Below, in pieces: positions 8,536-16,439 of a stretch of DNA of 64,000 nt; position 1 is the first letter of the stretch, and each line of letters starts with the position of its first letter. The notes beneath the pieces are model-generated. The model had not been told where the DNA came from and made no database searches. It worked only from the letters and a program-made list of their open reading frames with translations. The stretch covers positions 56,067-120,066 of the forward strand of contig CAJUMF010000007.1 in NCBI GenBank assembly GCA_910586965.1. Reading direction: 5' to 3'. The stretch is from an uncultured Dorea sp. GTDB taxonomy: Bacteria > Bacillota > Clostridia > Lachnospirales > Lachnospiraceae. Made by a program: the position numbers and the translations under genes.

Positions 8536-8796
8536 ATGGATAAGATTAAATTCATGTCTGAAGAGCTTAAGGAAGAAGTAGAGTTCTTTGTGCTGGAGCA
8601 GACAAAGATTAATGGAATTTCATATATTCTGGTTACTGATTCTGAAAAAGGAGATGCTCAATGCCTGATTTTAAGAGATATGTCATCAGCAGATGAGAAA
8701 GACAGCATATATGAAATCGTAGATGACGATGACGAGCTTGGCGTGATTTCAAAAGTATTTGAGGAACTGTTGGAGGATGTGGATATAGAGCGGTAA
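8536..8796 (+). CDS. DUF1292 protein (UPF0473, YrzB-like)
   Basis: This 86-residue acidic protein has the DUF1292 layout: a beta-rich N-terminal half (EVEFFVLEQTKINGISYILVTD), then an acidic loop and EIVDDDDELGVISKVFEELLED. The function of the family is unknown. It almost always follows ruvX in Firmicutes, as here. The start follows GGTTGAAAAG and lies 4 bases after ruvX, so the three genes probably form one transcript. Confidence 0.88.
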   Translation: MDKIKFMSEELKEEVEFFVLEQTKINGISYILVTDSEKGDAQCLILRDMSSADEKDSIYEIVDDDDELGVISKVFEELLEDVDIER

Positions 8797-8847
8797 AAGC
8801 TCTGTTTACATATACGAAAGCAAAGATTCTGAGAGGATAGTGATCTT

Positions 8848-9306
8848 ATGTCTATCAGTCAGGAAAAATTCAAGCAGATGCTAAAAGAAAAAGGGCTTAA
8901 GGTAACGAATCAAAGGTTACTTGTGTTAGAGGTACTCGCGTGTCACAAGGACAGGCATATGACAGTGGAGGATATCTATGATCTGGTAAAAGAGGATGAC
9001 CCGGATATCGGGCTTGCAACAATTTACCGGACTGTACAGCTATTGCTGGAAATGCAGTTGGTGGACCGTATCAGTCTGGATGATGGATGTGTGCGCTATG
9101 AAATCGGAGAAGGTACAAGCGCAGAGAGAAAACATCATCATCATCACCTGATATGCAGGACATGTGGAAATGTGCAGCCGTTCAGAGATGACTGGCTGGA
9201 CAGATTGGAGAGCCATATCGAGGAGGAGACTGGCTTTTACGTGTTGGATCACGAACTGAAATTTTACGGCAAATGCAGAGAATGCCTTAAGAAAACGGAA
9301 AAATAA
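8848..9306 (+). CDS. Fur-family metal/peroxide-responsive repressor
   Basis: The 152-residue protein has an N-terminal winged helix (residues 10-80, with KVTNQRLLVLEVL and the recognition stretch GLATIYRTVQLL) and a C-terminal metal-binding domain. A His cluster (residues 96-100) leads into CRTC (Cys103/106), and CREC (Cys143/146) lies near the end. These two CxxC pairs form the structural zinc site of Fur and PerR. Whether it senses iron, peroxide or zinc cannot be decided from sequence. It is followed by RNase J after 17 bases. Confidence 0.9.
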   Translation: MSISQEKFKQMLKEKGLKVTNQRLLVLEVLACHKDRHMTVEDIYDLVKEDDPDIGLATIYRTVQLLLEMQLVDRISLDDGCVRYEIGEGTSAERKHHHHHLICRTCGNVQPFRDDWLDRLESHIEEETGFYVLDHELKFYGKCRECLKKTEK

Positions 9307-9323
9307 TATATGGAGGTGGAAAT

Positions 9324-10991
9324 TTGAAAAAAGAAAACAACGGAAAATTGCGTATCATTCCGCTGGGAGGATTAGAGAAGATCGGAATGAATATTACTGT
9401 CTTTGAATACGGAGACAGTATTATTGTGGTGGATTGCGGTCTGGCGTTCCCGGAGAATGATATGCTTGGAATCGATCTGGTAATTCCGGATATTACCTAT
9501 CTGAAAGACAATATACAGAAAGTGAAAGGGTTTGTCATCACCCATGGGCATGAGGATCATATCGGAGCCTTGTCATATGTGCTTCGGGAGATGAATCTTC
9601 CAATCTATGCGACAAAGCTCACGATGGGAATTATCGAGAAAAAGCTTACAGAGCACAATCTTTTAAGAAGTACAAGAAGGAAAGTCGTAAGGCATGGGCA
9701 GTCTATTAATCTGGGACAATTTCGGATTGAATTTATCAAGACGAATCACAGTATCCAGGATGCAGCCGCCCTCGCCATTTATTCGCCGGCGGGAATCGTG
9801 GTGCATACGGGAGACTTTAAGGTGGACTATACACCGGTGTTTGGAGATGCCATAGATTTACAGCGCTTTGCGGAGATTGGAAAGAAAGGCGTGCTGGCTC
9901 TGATGAGTGACAGTACCAATGCAGAGCGGACAGGCTTTACCCAGTCCGAACGGACGGTGGGGCTTACTTTTGACCATATCTTTGCAGAACATCAACATAC
10001 AAGGATTATTATCGCTACTTTTGCGTCTAATGTGGACCGTGTGCAGCAGATCATCAATTCTGCTTGCAAATACAATCGCAAGGTAGTGGTGGAAGGCCGG
10101 AGTATGGTCAGCATCATCCAGGTTGCCCAGGAGCTGGGGTACTTAAGCGTGCCGGCCAATACGCTTATAGAGATTGACCAGTTGAAGAACTATCCGCCGG
10201 AGAAGACGGTGCTGATCACGACAGGAAGCCAGGGAGAGTCAATGGCGGCTCTTTCGCGCATGGCTGCAGATGTGCACAAGAAAGTTACGATCATGCCGGG
10301 AGATACGGTGATTTTCAGTTCCAACCCGATTCCGGGGAATGAGAAGTCTGTATCCAAAGTCATTAACGAGCTTTCGGAGAAGGGAGCGAATGTAATCTTC
10401 CAGGATGCCCATGTGTCGGGACATGCCTGTCAGGAAGAGTTAAAGCTTATCTATTCTCTGGTGAAGCCGAAATATGCGGTCCCTATACATGGAGAATTCC
10501 GTCACAGGAATGCCAATGCGGCTTTGGCAAGAAATCTGGGTATACCGAAGGACAATGTATTCCTGATCCATTCGGGAGATGTGCTGGAGCTTGACAGCGA
10601 GAAAGCGGAGGTCGTGGACAAGGTGCACACCGGAGAGATCCTTGTGGACGGGCTTGGCGTAGGCGATGTGGGAAATATTGTCTTAAGAGACCGCCAGCAT
10701 TTGGCAGAGGACGGTATTCTTATCGTAGTATTGACCCTTGAGCGCGGGAGCAACCAGCTTCTTGCCGGGCCGGATATCGTGTCCAGAGGTTTTGTCTATG
10801 TCAGGGAGTCTGAGGTGCTTATGGAAGAGGCCAGGCAGATTCTTACAGATGCTGTCGAAGACTGCCTGATGCATCAGCGCAATGCGGATTGGAGCAAGAT
10901 CAAGCTTGTCATCCGGGATAAGATGAATGATTTTATCTGGAGACGGACAAAGCGTAAACCTATGATACTGCCGATAATAATGGATGTGTAA
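9324..10991 (+). CDS. Ribonuclease J (5'-exo/endoribonuclease)
   Basis: RNase J is the main 5'-to-3' exoribonuclease of Firmicutes and matures 16S rRNA and mRNAs. The 555-residue protein has the metallo-beta-lactamase motif HGHEDH (His74, His76, Asp78, His79), a later TGDFKVD aspartate, the beta-CASP region (MSDSTNAER, ASNVDRVQQ, TGSQGE) and the HGEFRH motif. The length is that of RNase J1 or J2 and the full metal-ligand set argues for an active enzyme. The start is a TTG with GGAGGTGG 7 bases upstream; no ATG fits the conserved N-terminus. Confidence 0.94.
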   Translation: MKKENNGKLRIIPLGGLEKIGMNITVFEYGDSIIVVDCGLAFPENDMLGIDLVIPDITYLKDNIQKVKGFVITHGHEDHIGALSYVLREMNLPIYATKLTMGIIEKKLTEHNLLRSTRRKVVRHGQSINLGQFRIEFIKTNHSIQDAAALAIYSPAGIVVHTGDFKVDYTPVFGDAIDLQRFAEIGKKGVLALMSDSTNAERTGFTQSERTVGLTFDHIFAEHQHTRIIIATFASNVDRVQQIINSACKYNRKVVVEGRSMVSIIQVAQELGYLSVPANTLIEIDQLKNYPPEKTVLITTGSQGESMAALSRMAADVHKKVTIMPGDTVIFSSNPIPGNEKSVSKVINELSEKGANVIFQDAHVSGHACQEELKLIYSLVKPKYAVPIHGEFRHRNANAALARNLGIPKDNVFLIHSGDVLELDSEKAEVVDKVHTGEILVDGLGVGDVGNIVLRDRQHLAEDGILIVVLTLERGSNQLLAGPDIVSRGFVYVRESEVLMEEARQILTDAVEDCLMHQRNADWSKIKLVIRDKMNDFIWRRTKRKPMILPIIMDV

Positions 10992-10992
10992 G

Positions 10993-11661
10993 ATGATTGT
11001 TGATGAGAGGATGATAACTTATATTCACTCTCTGGAGCTTCCGGAGAGTGATATGGTCGAGAAAATAGAACAGGAAGCGCTGGAGGGTCATGTGCCGATC
11101 ATACGGAAGGAGACCCAGAGCTTCTTGAAGGTACTTTTGCTTATGAAAAAGCCGCTTCGTATCCTGGAGATCGGAGCGGCTGTCGGGTTTTCGGCGATTT
11201 TGATGAGTGAGTATATGCCAAAGGACGGACATATTACTACCATTGAGAATTATGAGAAACGGATTCCCATTGCTCTTAAGAATTTTGAGCGGGCGGGAAG
11301 GGAAAAGCAGATTACCCTTCTTGAGGGAGATGCATTAGAAGTCATGAGGACACTTGACGGCTTTTATGACTTTATCTTTATGGATGCTGCAAAGGGGCAG
11401 TATATCCAGTATATGCCTGAGGCAGTACGTCTTCTTGCACCGGAAGGCGTACTGGTATCAGACAATGTGCTTCAGGACGGGGACATTATCGAATCCCGCT
11501 TCGCGGTAGAGAGAAGGAACCGGACGATTCACAGCCGTATGCGGGAGTATCTCTATGAGCTAAAGCACGATGAACGTTTGCAGACGTCGATCCTGCCTTT
11601 AGGGGACGGGATTGCTCTCAGTGTGAAAAAGAGGGGGAATAAGAAAGATGGGAAATCATAG
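10993..11661 (+). CDS. trmR: tRNA 5-hydroxyuridine methyltransferase (O-methyltransferase family 3)
   Basis: The class I SAM methyltransferase fold is seen in LEIGAAVGFSAILM (motif I), TTIENYEKR, EGDALEVM and FIFMDAAKGQY, followed by LVSDNVLQDG, all matching O-methyltransferase family 3. In Bacillus, TrmR (YrrM) converts 5-hydroxyuridine-34 of tRNA to 5-methoxyuridine and is encoded beside the hydroxylase TrhP. The next gene here is a TrhP-type U32 protein, overlapping by 14 bases, which supports this role. The ATG at 10993 directly follows the RNase J stop; the ribosome site is weak, consistent with coupling. Confidence 0.88.
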   Translation: MIVDERMITYIHSLELPESDMVEKIEQEALEGHVPIIRKETQSFLKVLLLMKKPLRILEIGAAVGFSAILMSEYMPKDGHITTIENYEKRIPIALKNFERAGREKQITLLEGDALEVMRTLDGFYDFIFMDAAKGQYIQYMPEAVRLLAPEGVLVSDNVLQDGDIIESRFAVERRNRTIHSRMREYLYELKHDERLQTSILPLGDGIALSVKKRGNKKDGKS

Positions 11662-12883
11662 ACATCCGGAACTTCTGATTCCGGCAAGCAGTCTGGAGGT
11701 GTTAAAGACAGCGGTTATATTTGGTGCTGATGCAGTCTATATCGGAGGCGAGGCTTTCGGGCTGCGTGCCAAAGCGAAGAATTTTTCCAGGGAGGATATG
11801 CGGGAGGGAATCGCGTTCGCCCATGAAAGAGGTGTCAGAGTACATGTGACAGTGAATATACTGGCACACAACGATGACCTCCCGGGTGTGGAAGAATATT
11901 TAAAGGAGTTAAAGGAATTAAAGCCGGATGCGCTTATTATTGCAGATCCGGCAGTCTTTATGCTGGCAAAGCAAGTCTGCCCGGAGATTGAGCGTCATGT
12001 GAGTACCCAGGCGAATAATACGAATTACGGTACATACCGTTTTTGGTGGGATTTGGGGGCGAAGCGTGTTGTCTCTGCAAGAGAGTTGTCTCTTAAGGAG
12101 ATTAAAGAAATCCGCGGACATATTCCGGAGGAGATGGAGATTGAGAGTTTTATCCATGGTGCTATGTGTATTTCTTATTCCGGGCGTTGTCTTTTGAGCA
12201 ATTTCTTCACTGGGCGGGATGCGAACCGCGGAGCGTGCACCCATCCCTGCCGGTGGAAATATGCAGTTGTGGAGGAGACCAGACCTGGTGAATATATGCC
12301 TGTCTATGAGAATGAGCGGGGAACCTATATATTTAACTCCAAGGATCTGTGCATGATCGAGCACATTCCGGAGATGATAGAAGCGGGGATTGACAGCTTC
12401 AAGATCGAAGGGCGCATGAAGACCGCCCTCTATGTGGCTACCGTAGCCAGGACTTACCGCAGGGCCATTGACGATTATCTGGAATCTCCGGAAAAATACA
12501 GAGCAAATATGTCCTGGTACTCAGACCAGATCGTAAACTGCACCTACCGCCAGTTTACCACAGGCTTTTACTTTGGAAAACCAGGGGAAGAAAGCCAGAT
12601 TTATGACAATAATACTTACGTAAAAGAATATACTTATCTTGGGATTGTCGGTGAAGTAAAGGGGAACATCTGCCGTATCGAGCAGCGCAACAAATTCACT
12701 GTCGGTGAACAGATTGAGATTATGAAGCCGGATGGCCGCAATATCCTTACTACTGTAAAGAACATCACGGATGAGGAAGGGAACTTTCAGGAAAGCGCTC
12801 CGCATCCCAAACAAATCCTCTATGTAGAGCTGTCTGATGCGGCGGATATCTACGACATTCTCCGCCGGGAGGAGTCTGTGTAA
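11648..12883 (+). CDS. trhP: Prephenate-dependent tRNA uridine-34 hydroxylase (peptidase U32 family)
   Basis: U32-family proteins are radical-free hydroxylases of RNA bases that carry a Cys-bound Fe-S cluster. The 411-residue protein begins with ELLIPASSLEVLKTAVIFGADAVYIGG-type sequence and contains the family signature ESFIHGAMCISYSGRCLLSNFFTGRDANRGACTHPCRW (positions about 12,150-12,255), including four cysteines, then DLCMIEHIPEMIEAGIDSFKIEGRMK. This supports TrhP rather than RlhA, mainly through the adjacent trmR. Bacillus has two such subunits; here only one is present. Confidence 0.87.
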   Translation: MGNHRHPELLIPASSLEVLKTAVIFGADAVYIGGEAFGLRAKAKNFSREDMREGIAFAHERGVRVHVTVNILAHNDDLPGVEEYLKELKELKPDALIIADPAVFMLAKQVCPEIERHVSTQANNTNYGTYRFWWDLGAKRVVSARELSLKEIKEIRGHIPEEMEIESFIHGAMCISYSGRCLLSNFFTGRDANRGACTHPCRWKYAVVEETRPGEYMPVYENERGTYIFNSKDLCMIEHIPEMIEAGIDSFKIEGRMKTALYVATVARTYRRAIDDYLESPEKYRANMSWYSDQIVNCTYRQFTTGFYFGKPGEESQIYDNNTYVKEYTYLGIVGEVKGNICRIEQRNKFTVGEQIEIMKPDGRNILTTVKNITDEEGNFQESAPHPKQILYVELSDAADIYDILRREESV

Positions 12884-12922
12884 AAGAGCTGCACAAACTT
12901 ATACGCAAGTAAAAAAATATGG

Positions 12923-12987
12923 AAAAGCACAAAACCTCCTGCGCATACATACAATATTATTAAGTATGCCAAGAGGTGCTTTTTTTT
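12923..12987 (+). terminator. Long hairpin ending the trhP transcript and masking the sigK start
   Basis: The left arm AAAAGCA..CCTC..GCATAC pairs with the right arm GTATGC..GAGG.TGCTTTT, 17 base pairs in three blocks with small bulges, followed by a run of T. It can act as a terminator for the upstream operon. The right arm contains the sigK ribosome site, so read-through RNA would hide it. Confidence 0.6.
12929..12956 (+). promoter_or_regulatory. Sigma-K (or sigma-E) type promoter for sigK
   Basis: AC (12929-12930), 17-base spacer, CATACAATA (12948-12956). This fits the sigma-K consensus AC-N16/17-CATAnnnTA, and CATACAAT also equals the sigma-E -10 consensus; no clear sigma-E -35 is seen. 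The inferred start would be near 12963, just before the ribosome site. Confidence 0.55.
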
Positions 12988-13603
12988 GAAATCATTTCCC
13001 CAACCTCTTACTGCTGCTGAAGAAAGTTTTTACATGCAAAAATATACGGAGGGTGACTTAGAGGCAAAGCACGTTCTTATCGAAAGAAATCTGCGCCTTG
13101 TGGCTCATATCGTAAAAAAATACCAGACCTTGGAGGAGGACAATGAAGATCTTCTGTCTGTCGGGACAATCGGGCTTATTAAAGCCGTAGTCACTTTTAA
13201 TCCGAATAAGAGTGTAAGGCTTGGAACGTACGCAGCCAGGTGCATTGAGAACGAGATATTGATGCACTTCAGGGCAAGAAAAAAATCTTCCAGGGAAATC
13301 TCTTTGTATGAGCCGATCGGAACGGACAGGGAGGGTAATGAGATACAGCTATTTGATATTATCGAGACGGATGAAGATGATGCACACAGGAAAGCGGAAC
13401 TTAAGGATGACATCAGGATGCTTTACCAAAAAGTAGAGTCGGAACTGTCAAAAAGAGAGCGTCTGGTGCTCAAGATGAGGTACGGCCTGTATAATGAGGA
13501 AGAGTATACGCAGCGGGAGATAGCTGAGCAGCTAGGCATCTCTCGTTCTTATGTTTCAAGGATTGAGAAGAGTGCAATCGAAAAACTCAGAGTATATTTT
13601 TAG
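12986..13603 (+). CDS. sigK: Sporulation sigma factor K without pro-sequence
   Basis: Sigma-K drives late mother-cell gene expression during sporulation. The 205-residue protein aligns by eye with Bacillus SigK from its mature N-terminus: SFPQPLTAAEE, then NLRLVAHIVKK (region 2), TIGLIKAV, YAARCIENEILMH.RA, EPIGTDREGNEI, and the region 4 helix-turn-helix QREIAEQLGISRSYVSRIEK. The Bacillus pro-peptide is absent and no hydrophobic extension exists upstream. The coding sequence is intact, without a skin-type insertion. The start is TTG with AGAGGTG 7-8 bases upstream, placed inside the arm of a hairpin. A sigma-K-like promoter lies just upstream. Confidence 0.9.
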   Translation: MKSFPQPLTAAEESFYMQKYTEGDLEAKHVLIERNLRLVAHIVKKYQTLEEDNEDLLSVGTIGLIKAVVTFNPNKSVRLGTYAARCIENEILMHFRARKKSSREISLYEPIGTDREGNEIQLFDIIETDEDDAHRKAELKDDIRMLYQKVESELSKRERLVLKMRYGLYNEEEYTQREIAEQLGISRSYVSRIEKSAIEKLRVYF

Positions 13604-13611
13604 GATTTAAG

Positions 13612-13635
13612 AAAAGGGGTTAAGCCCCTTTTTTT
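13612..13635 (+). terminator. Intrinsic terminator of sigK
   Basis: A GGGG/CCCC stem flanked by AAAA and seven T residues, with a 5-base loop, begins 8 bases after the sigK stop. Confidence 0.8.
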
Positions 13636-13645
13636 GAAAATTTAG

Positions 13646-13674
13646 TTGACATACGGCGAAATTTCGGATAAAAT
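13646..13674 (+). promoter_or_regulatory. Sigma-A promoter for yifB-dprA
   Basis: TTGACA (13646-13651), 17-base spacer, TAAAAT (13669-13674), 125 bases before the yifB start. The long leader (about 13,681-13,799) shows only a weak short dyad and no recognisable riboswitch. Confidence 0.7.
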
Positions 13675-13799
13675 GATTTCACATTTTCGGAGACAGAGAA
13701 AATTCTCGAATCGGTTTCCGGTATATTTCACAGGTCATTTCGGCCGCGATCACATTTTTATTCAGTTTAATTTAACAGCATAAGAAAGGAGCATACAAA

Positions 13800-15335
13800 A
13801 TGTCATTCAGTACAGTAATGTCTGCGGCCATCGAAGGGCTGCATGTAGAGCCGGTTCATGTGGAGACGGATATCAGCAACGGGCTTCCGGTATTCCATAT
13901 GGTAGGCTATCTTTCCTCTGAGGTAAAAGAGGCGTCGGAGCGGGTGCGAACAGCAGTGCAGAATTCAGATATCAGGATTCCGGCGAAAAAAATCATTATC
14001 AATCTGGCACCTGCAACTGTCAGAAAGAAAGGAGCATCTTTTGATTTCCCTATCGCGTTGTCTCTGTTGTCTGCCTTGGGGGAGATCAATACAGAAATAC
14101 TTAAAGATACAGTAGTTATCGGTGAGTTAAGCTTAGACGGCAGAGTCAGGGAGGTAAAAGGAGTGCTGCCTATTGTCATGGAGGCGCAAAAGAGGGGGTA
14201 CGGACGGTGTCTCCTGCCGAAAGGAAATGCGCCGGAGGGTGCCCTTATCGAGGGGATAGAGATTGTCGGAGTTGAGGATCTTAAGCAGGCAGTAGACTAT
14301 CTGCGGGGAAATAAAAAGATCATGCCGGAAAAAGGAGACGAGTGGGAAAAGTATACGAATCCCTTAGATGGCTTGATTGATTTTTCTGATATCCAGGGAC
14401 AGGAATCTGTAAAGCGAGCCGTGGAGGTGGCAGTTTCGGGAGGCCACAATCTGCTGTTGATCGGACCGCCGGGCAGTGGGAAATCTATGATCGTGCAGCG
14501 GATTCCTACGATACTTCCGCCGCCTGTCCATGCGGAAAGCCTGGAGATTACGAAGATATACAGCGTTCTTGGGATGGTGGATAAGGAGCGTCCGCTCATT
14601 ACCGGAAGACCTTTTCGAAGTGTACATCATACCGTGACAAAGTCAGCCCTTATCGGAGGCGGATTGATTCCTTCGCCGGGGGAGATCAGTCTGGCTCATG
14701 GAGGCGTCCTGTTCCTGGACGAGCTGCCGGAATTCAGAAAGTCAGTGCTGGAGGTCTTAAGGCAGCCTTTGGAAGAGAGAAAGGTCTGTATCAACCGGAC
14801 CCATGGAAGCTATGTGTTCCCGTCTGATTTTATTCTTACCGCCGCGATGAACCCATGTCCCTGCGGCAATTATCCTGATTTTTCAAAATGCAGTTGTACG
14901 CCGTGGCAGATCGGGCAGTATTTGTCGCGTATCAGCCAGCCCTTTTTGGATCGGATCGATATATGTGTGGAAGCTCCCCGAATCCTGTATGAAGAGATCA
15001 CAGAGCGCGGCAGGGCAGAGACATCGGCCGAAATACGGAAGAGAGTTATAGCGGCGCGGACAATCCAGCAGAGAAGATATGAGGGGACAAAGATTCGGAG
15101 CAACGCTATGTTAGGTGTCAGACAGATTGATGGCTTCTGCCGTCTGGGAGAAGAGGAAGAGGATCTGATGCGCCGGGCATTTACTTCTCTGGGCCTGACC
15201 GCGAGAACTTATCACAAGATCCTTAAAGTTGCACGGACAATTGCAGATATGGACGGTGAAGACAGGATTCATATGCCGCACCTGAAAGAGGCTATCGGAT
15301 ACCGGACTGCAGACAAGAAATATTGGGGGAGGTAA
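13800..15335 (+). CDS. YifB/ComM family Mg-chelatase-like AAA+ ATPase
   Basis: ComM-type helicases promote branch migration during uptake of homologous DNA. The 511-residue protein has an N-terminal ChlI/Lon-protease-like domain (residues 20-140, with KEASERVRTAVQNS and GELSLDGRVREVKG), Walker A GPPGSGKS at 222-229, Walker B GGVLFLDELPEF, a cysteine cluster NPCPCGNYPDFSKCSC, and a C-terminal helical domain. It is followed by dprA after 6 bases, a frequent pairing linked to transformation. The start follows AAGAAAGGAG. Confidence 0.92.
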   Translation: MSFSTVMSAAIEGLHVEPVHVETDISNGLPVFHMVGYLSSEVKEASERVRTAVQNSDIRIPAKKIIINLAPATVRKKGASFDFPIALSLLSALGEINTEILKDTVVIGELSLDGRVREVKGVLPIVMEAQKRGYGRCLLPKGNAPEGALIEGIEIVGVEDLKQAVDYLRGNKKIMPEKGDEWEKYTNPLDGLIDFSDIQGQESVKRAVEVAVSGGHNLLLIGPPGSGKSMIVQRIPTILPPPVHAESLEITKIYSVLGMVDKERPLITGRPFRSVHHTVTKSALIGGGLIPSPGEISLAHGGVLFLDELPEFRKSVLEVLRQPLEERKVCINRTHGSYVFPSDFILTAAMNPCPCGNYPDFSKCSCTPWQIGQYLSRISQPFLDRIDICVEAPRILYEEITERGRAETSAEIRKRVIAARTIQQRRYEGTKIRSNAMLGVRQIDGFCRLGEEEEDLMRRAFTSLGLTARTYHKILKVARTIADMDGEDRIHMPHLKEAIGYRTADKKYWGR

Positions 15336-15341
15336 TTGCAT

Positions 15342-16412
15342 ATGATATATGAGTACTGGCTGGCATCTGTCTATGGAGTATCTGCGGCGAAAAAAAGGCT
15401 TTTGAGAGAGAGATTTAAAAGCGCAGAAGAAATATATAATATAGAAGAAAAAATGCTGTATGATCTGGATATCTTGAAAGAGAAAGAAATCCGGGCAATT
15501 GGGGAGGCGAAGAAAAAAGATTTCAAGGAAGGATACTATCGGATAGCGGAACAGGGAATCGCATTTGTCCCGTATTTTGCTAAAGCGTATCCGAACAGAC
15601 TTAAAAGTATTCCGAATCCGCCTTACGCATTATATGTAAAGGGGCGTCTGCCGGAAGAAAAATTTTCGGCGGCTATTGTAGGGGCAAGGAGATGTACACA
15701 TTATGGGGAGGAGATGGCACTTATGTATGGGGAACAACTTGCCGGGGCAGGTGTACAGATTATCAGCGGCATGGCGAGAGGGATTGACGGATCAGGGCAA
15801 AGAGGGGCTTTGAACGGAGGGGGAATCAGCTTCGGAGTGCTGGGATGCGGCGTAGATATATGTTATCCAAGAGAAAATATTGGGCTTTATATGGACTTGC
15901 AAAAGGAAGGCGGACTGATCTCTGAACAGATTCCGGGGGCGAAGCCGCTCCCGGGTTATTTCCCGGCAAGAAACCGTATCATCAGTGCCCTGTCGGATGT
16001 GGTACTTGTGATAGAGGCAAAAGAGCGGAGCGGCTCTTTGATTACTGCGGATATGGCATTGGAGCAGGGAAAAGATGTATATGCGCTTCCGGGTCCTGCC
16101 ACTAGTCCTTTGAGCAGAGGGTGCCACCGGCTGATCCAGCAGGGGGCAGGGATATTAATCTCGCCGGAGGATTTGTTAGACGAAGTGGGTGTCCGGAACA
16201 AAAAAGGCGCACAAATAAACAACAAAAATGAAAAAGTGCTTGAAAGTACAGTAAATTTAGTGTATAGTTGTCTCGGTTTCATCCCGAAAGGTGTGGATTG
16301 TCTGGCGAAAGAGACAGACCTTTCGGTGAGAGAAGTTCTTGAACAACTGATCACTCTGGAATTGCAGGGGGTGGCGAAAGAAATTTCTAAAAATTATTAT
16401 ATAAGAATTTGA
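15342..16412 (+). CDS. dprA: DNA-processing protein DprA
   Basis: DprA loads RecA onto incoming single-stranded DNA. The 356-residue protein has an N-terminal helical SAM-like region, then the Rossmann-like DprA core: AAIVGARRCTHYGEEMA, ISGMARGIDGSGQRGAL, GVLGCGVDICYP and PARNRIISALSDVVLVIEA, with GSLITADMALEQGKDVYALPG. A C-terminal winged-helix-like segment completes the long form. ATG 15342 follows GGGAGGTAA; TTG 15336 is too close to that site. It is co-transcribed with yifB, and topA follows after 27 bases. Confidence 0.94.
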   Translation: MIYEYWLASVYGVSAAKKRLLRERFKSAEEIYNIEEKMLYDLDILKEKEIRAIGEAKKKDFKEGYYRIAEQGIAFVPYFAKAYPNRLKSIPNPPYALYVKGRLPEEKFSAAIVGARRCTHYGEEMALMYGEQLAGAGVQIISGMARGIDGSGQRGALNGGGISFGVLGCGVDICYPRENIGLYMDLQKEGGLISEQIPGAKPLPGYFPARNRIISALSDVVLVIEAKERSGSLITADMALEQGKDVYALPGPATSPLSRGCHRLIQQGAGILISPEDLLDEVGVRNKKGAQINNKNEKVLESTVNLVYSCLGFIPKGVDCLAKETDLSVREVLEQLITLELQGVAKEISKNYYIRI

Positions 16413-16439
16413 TACATTCGTAGTGGAGGAAGGATTTTT

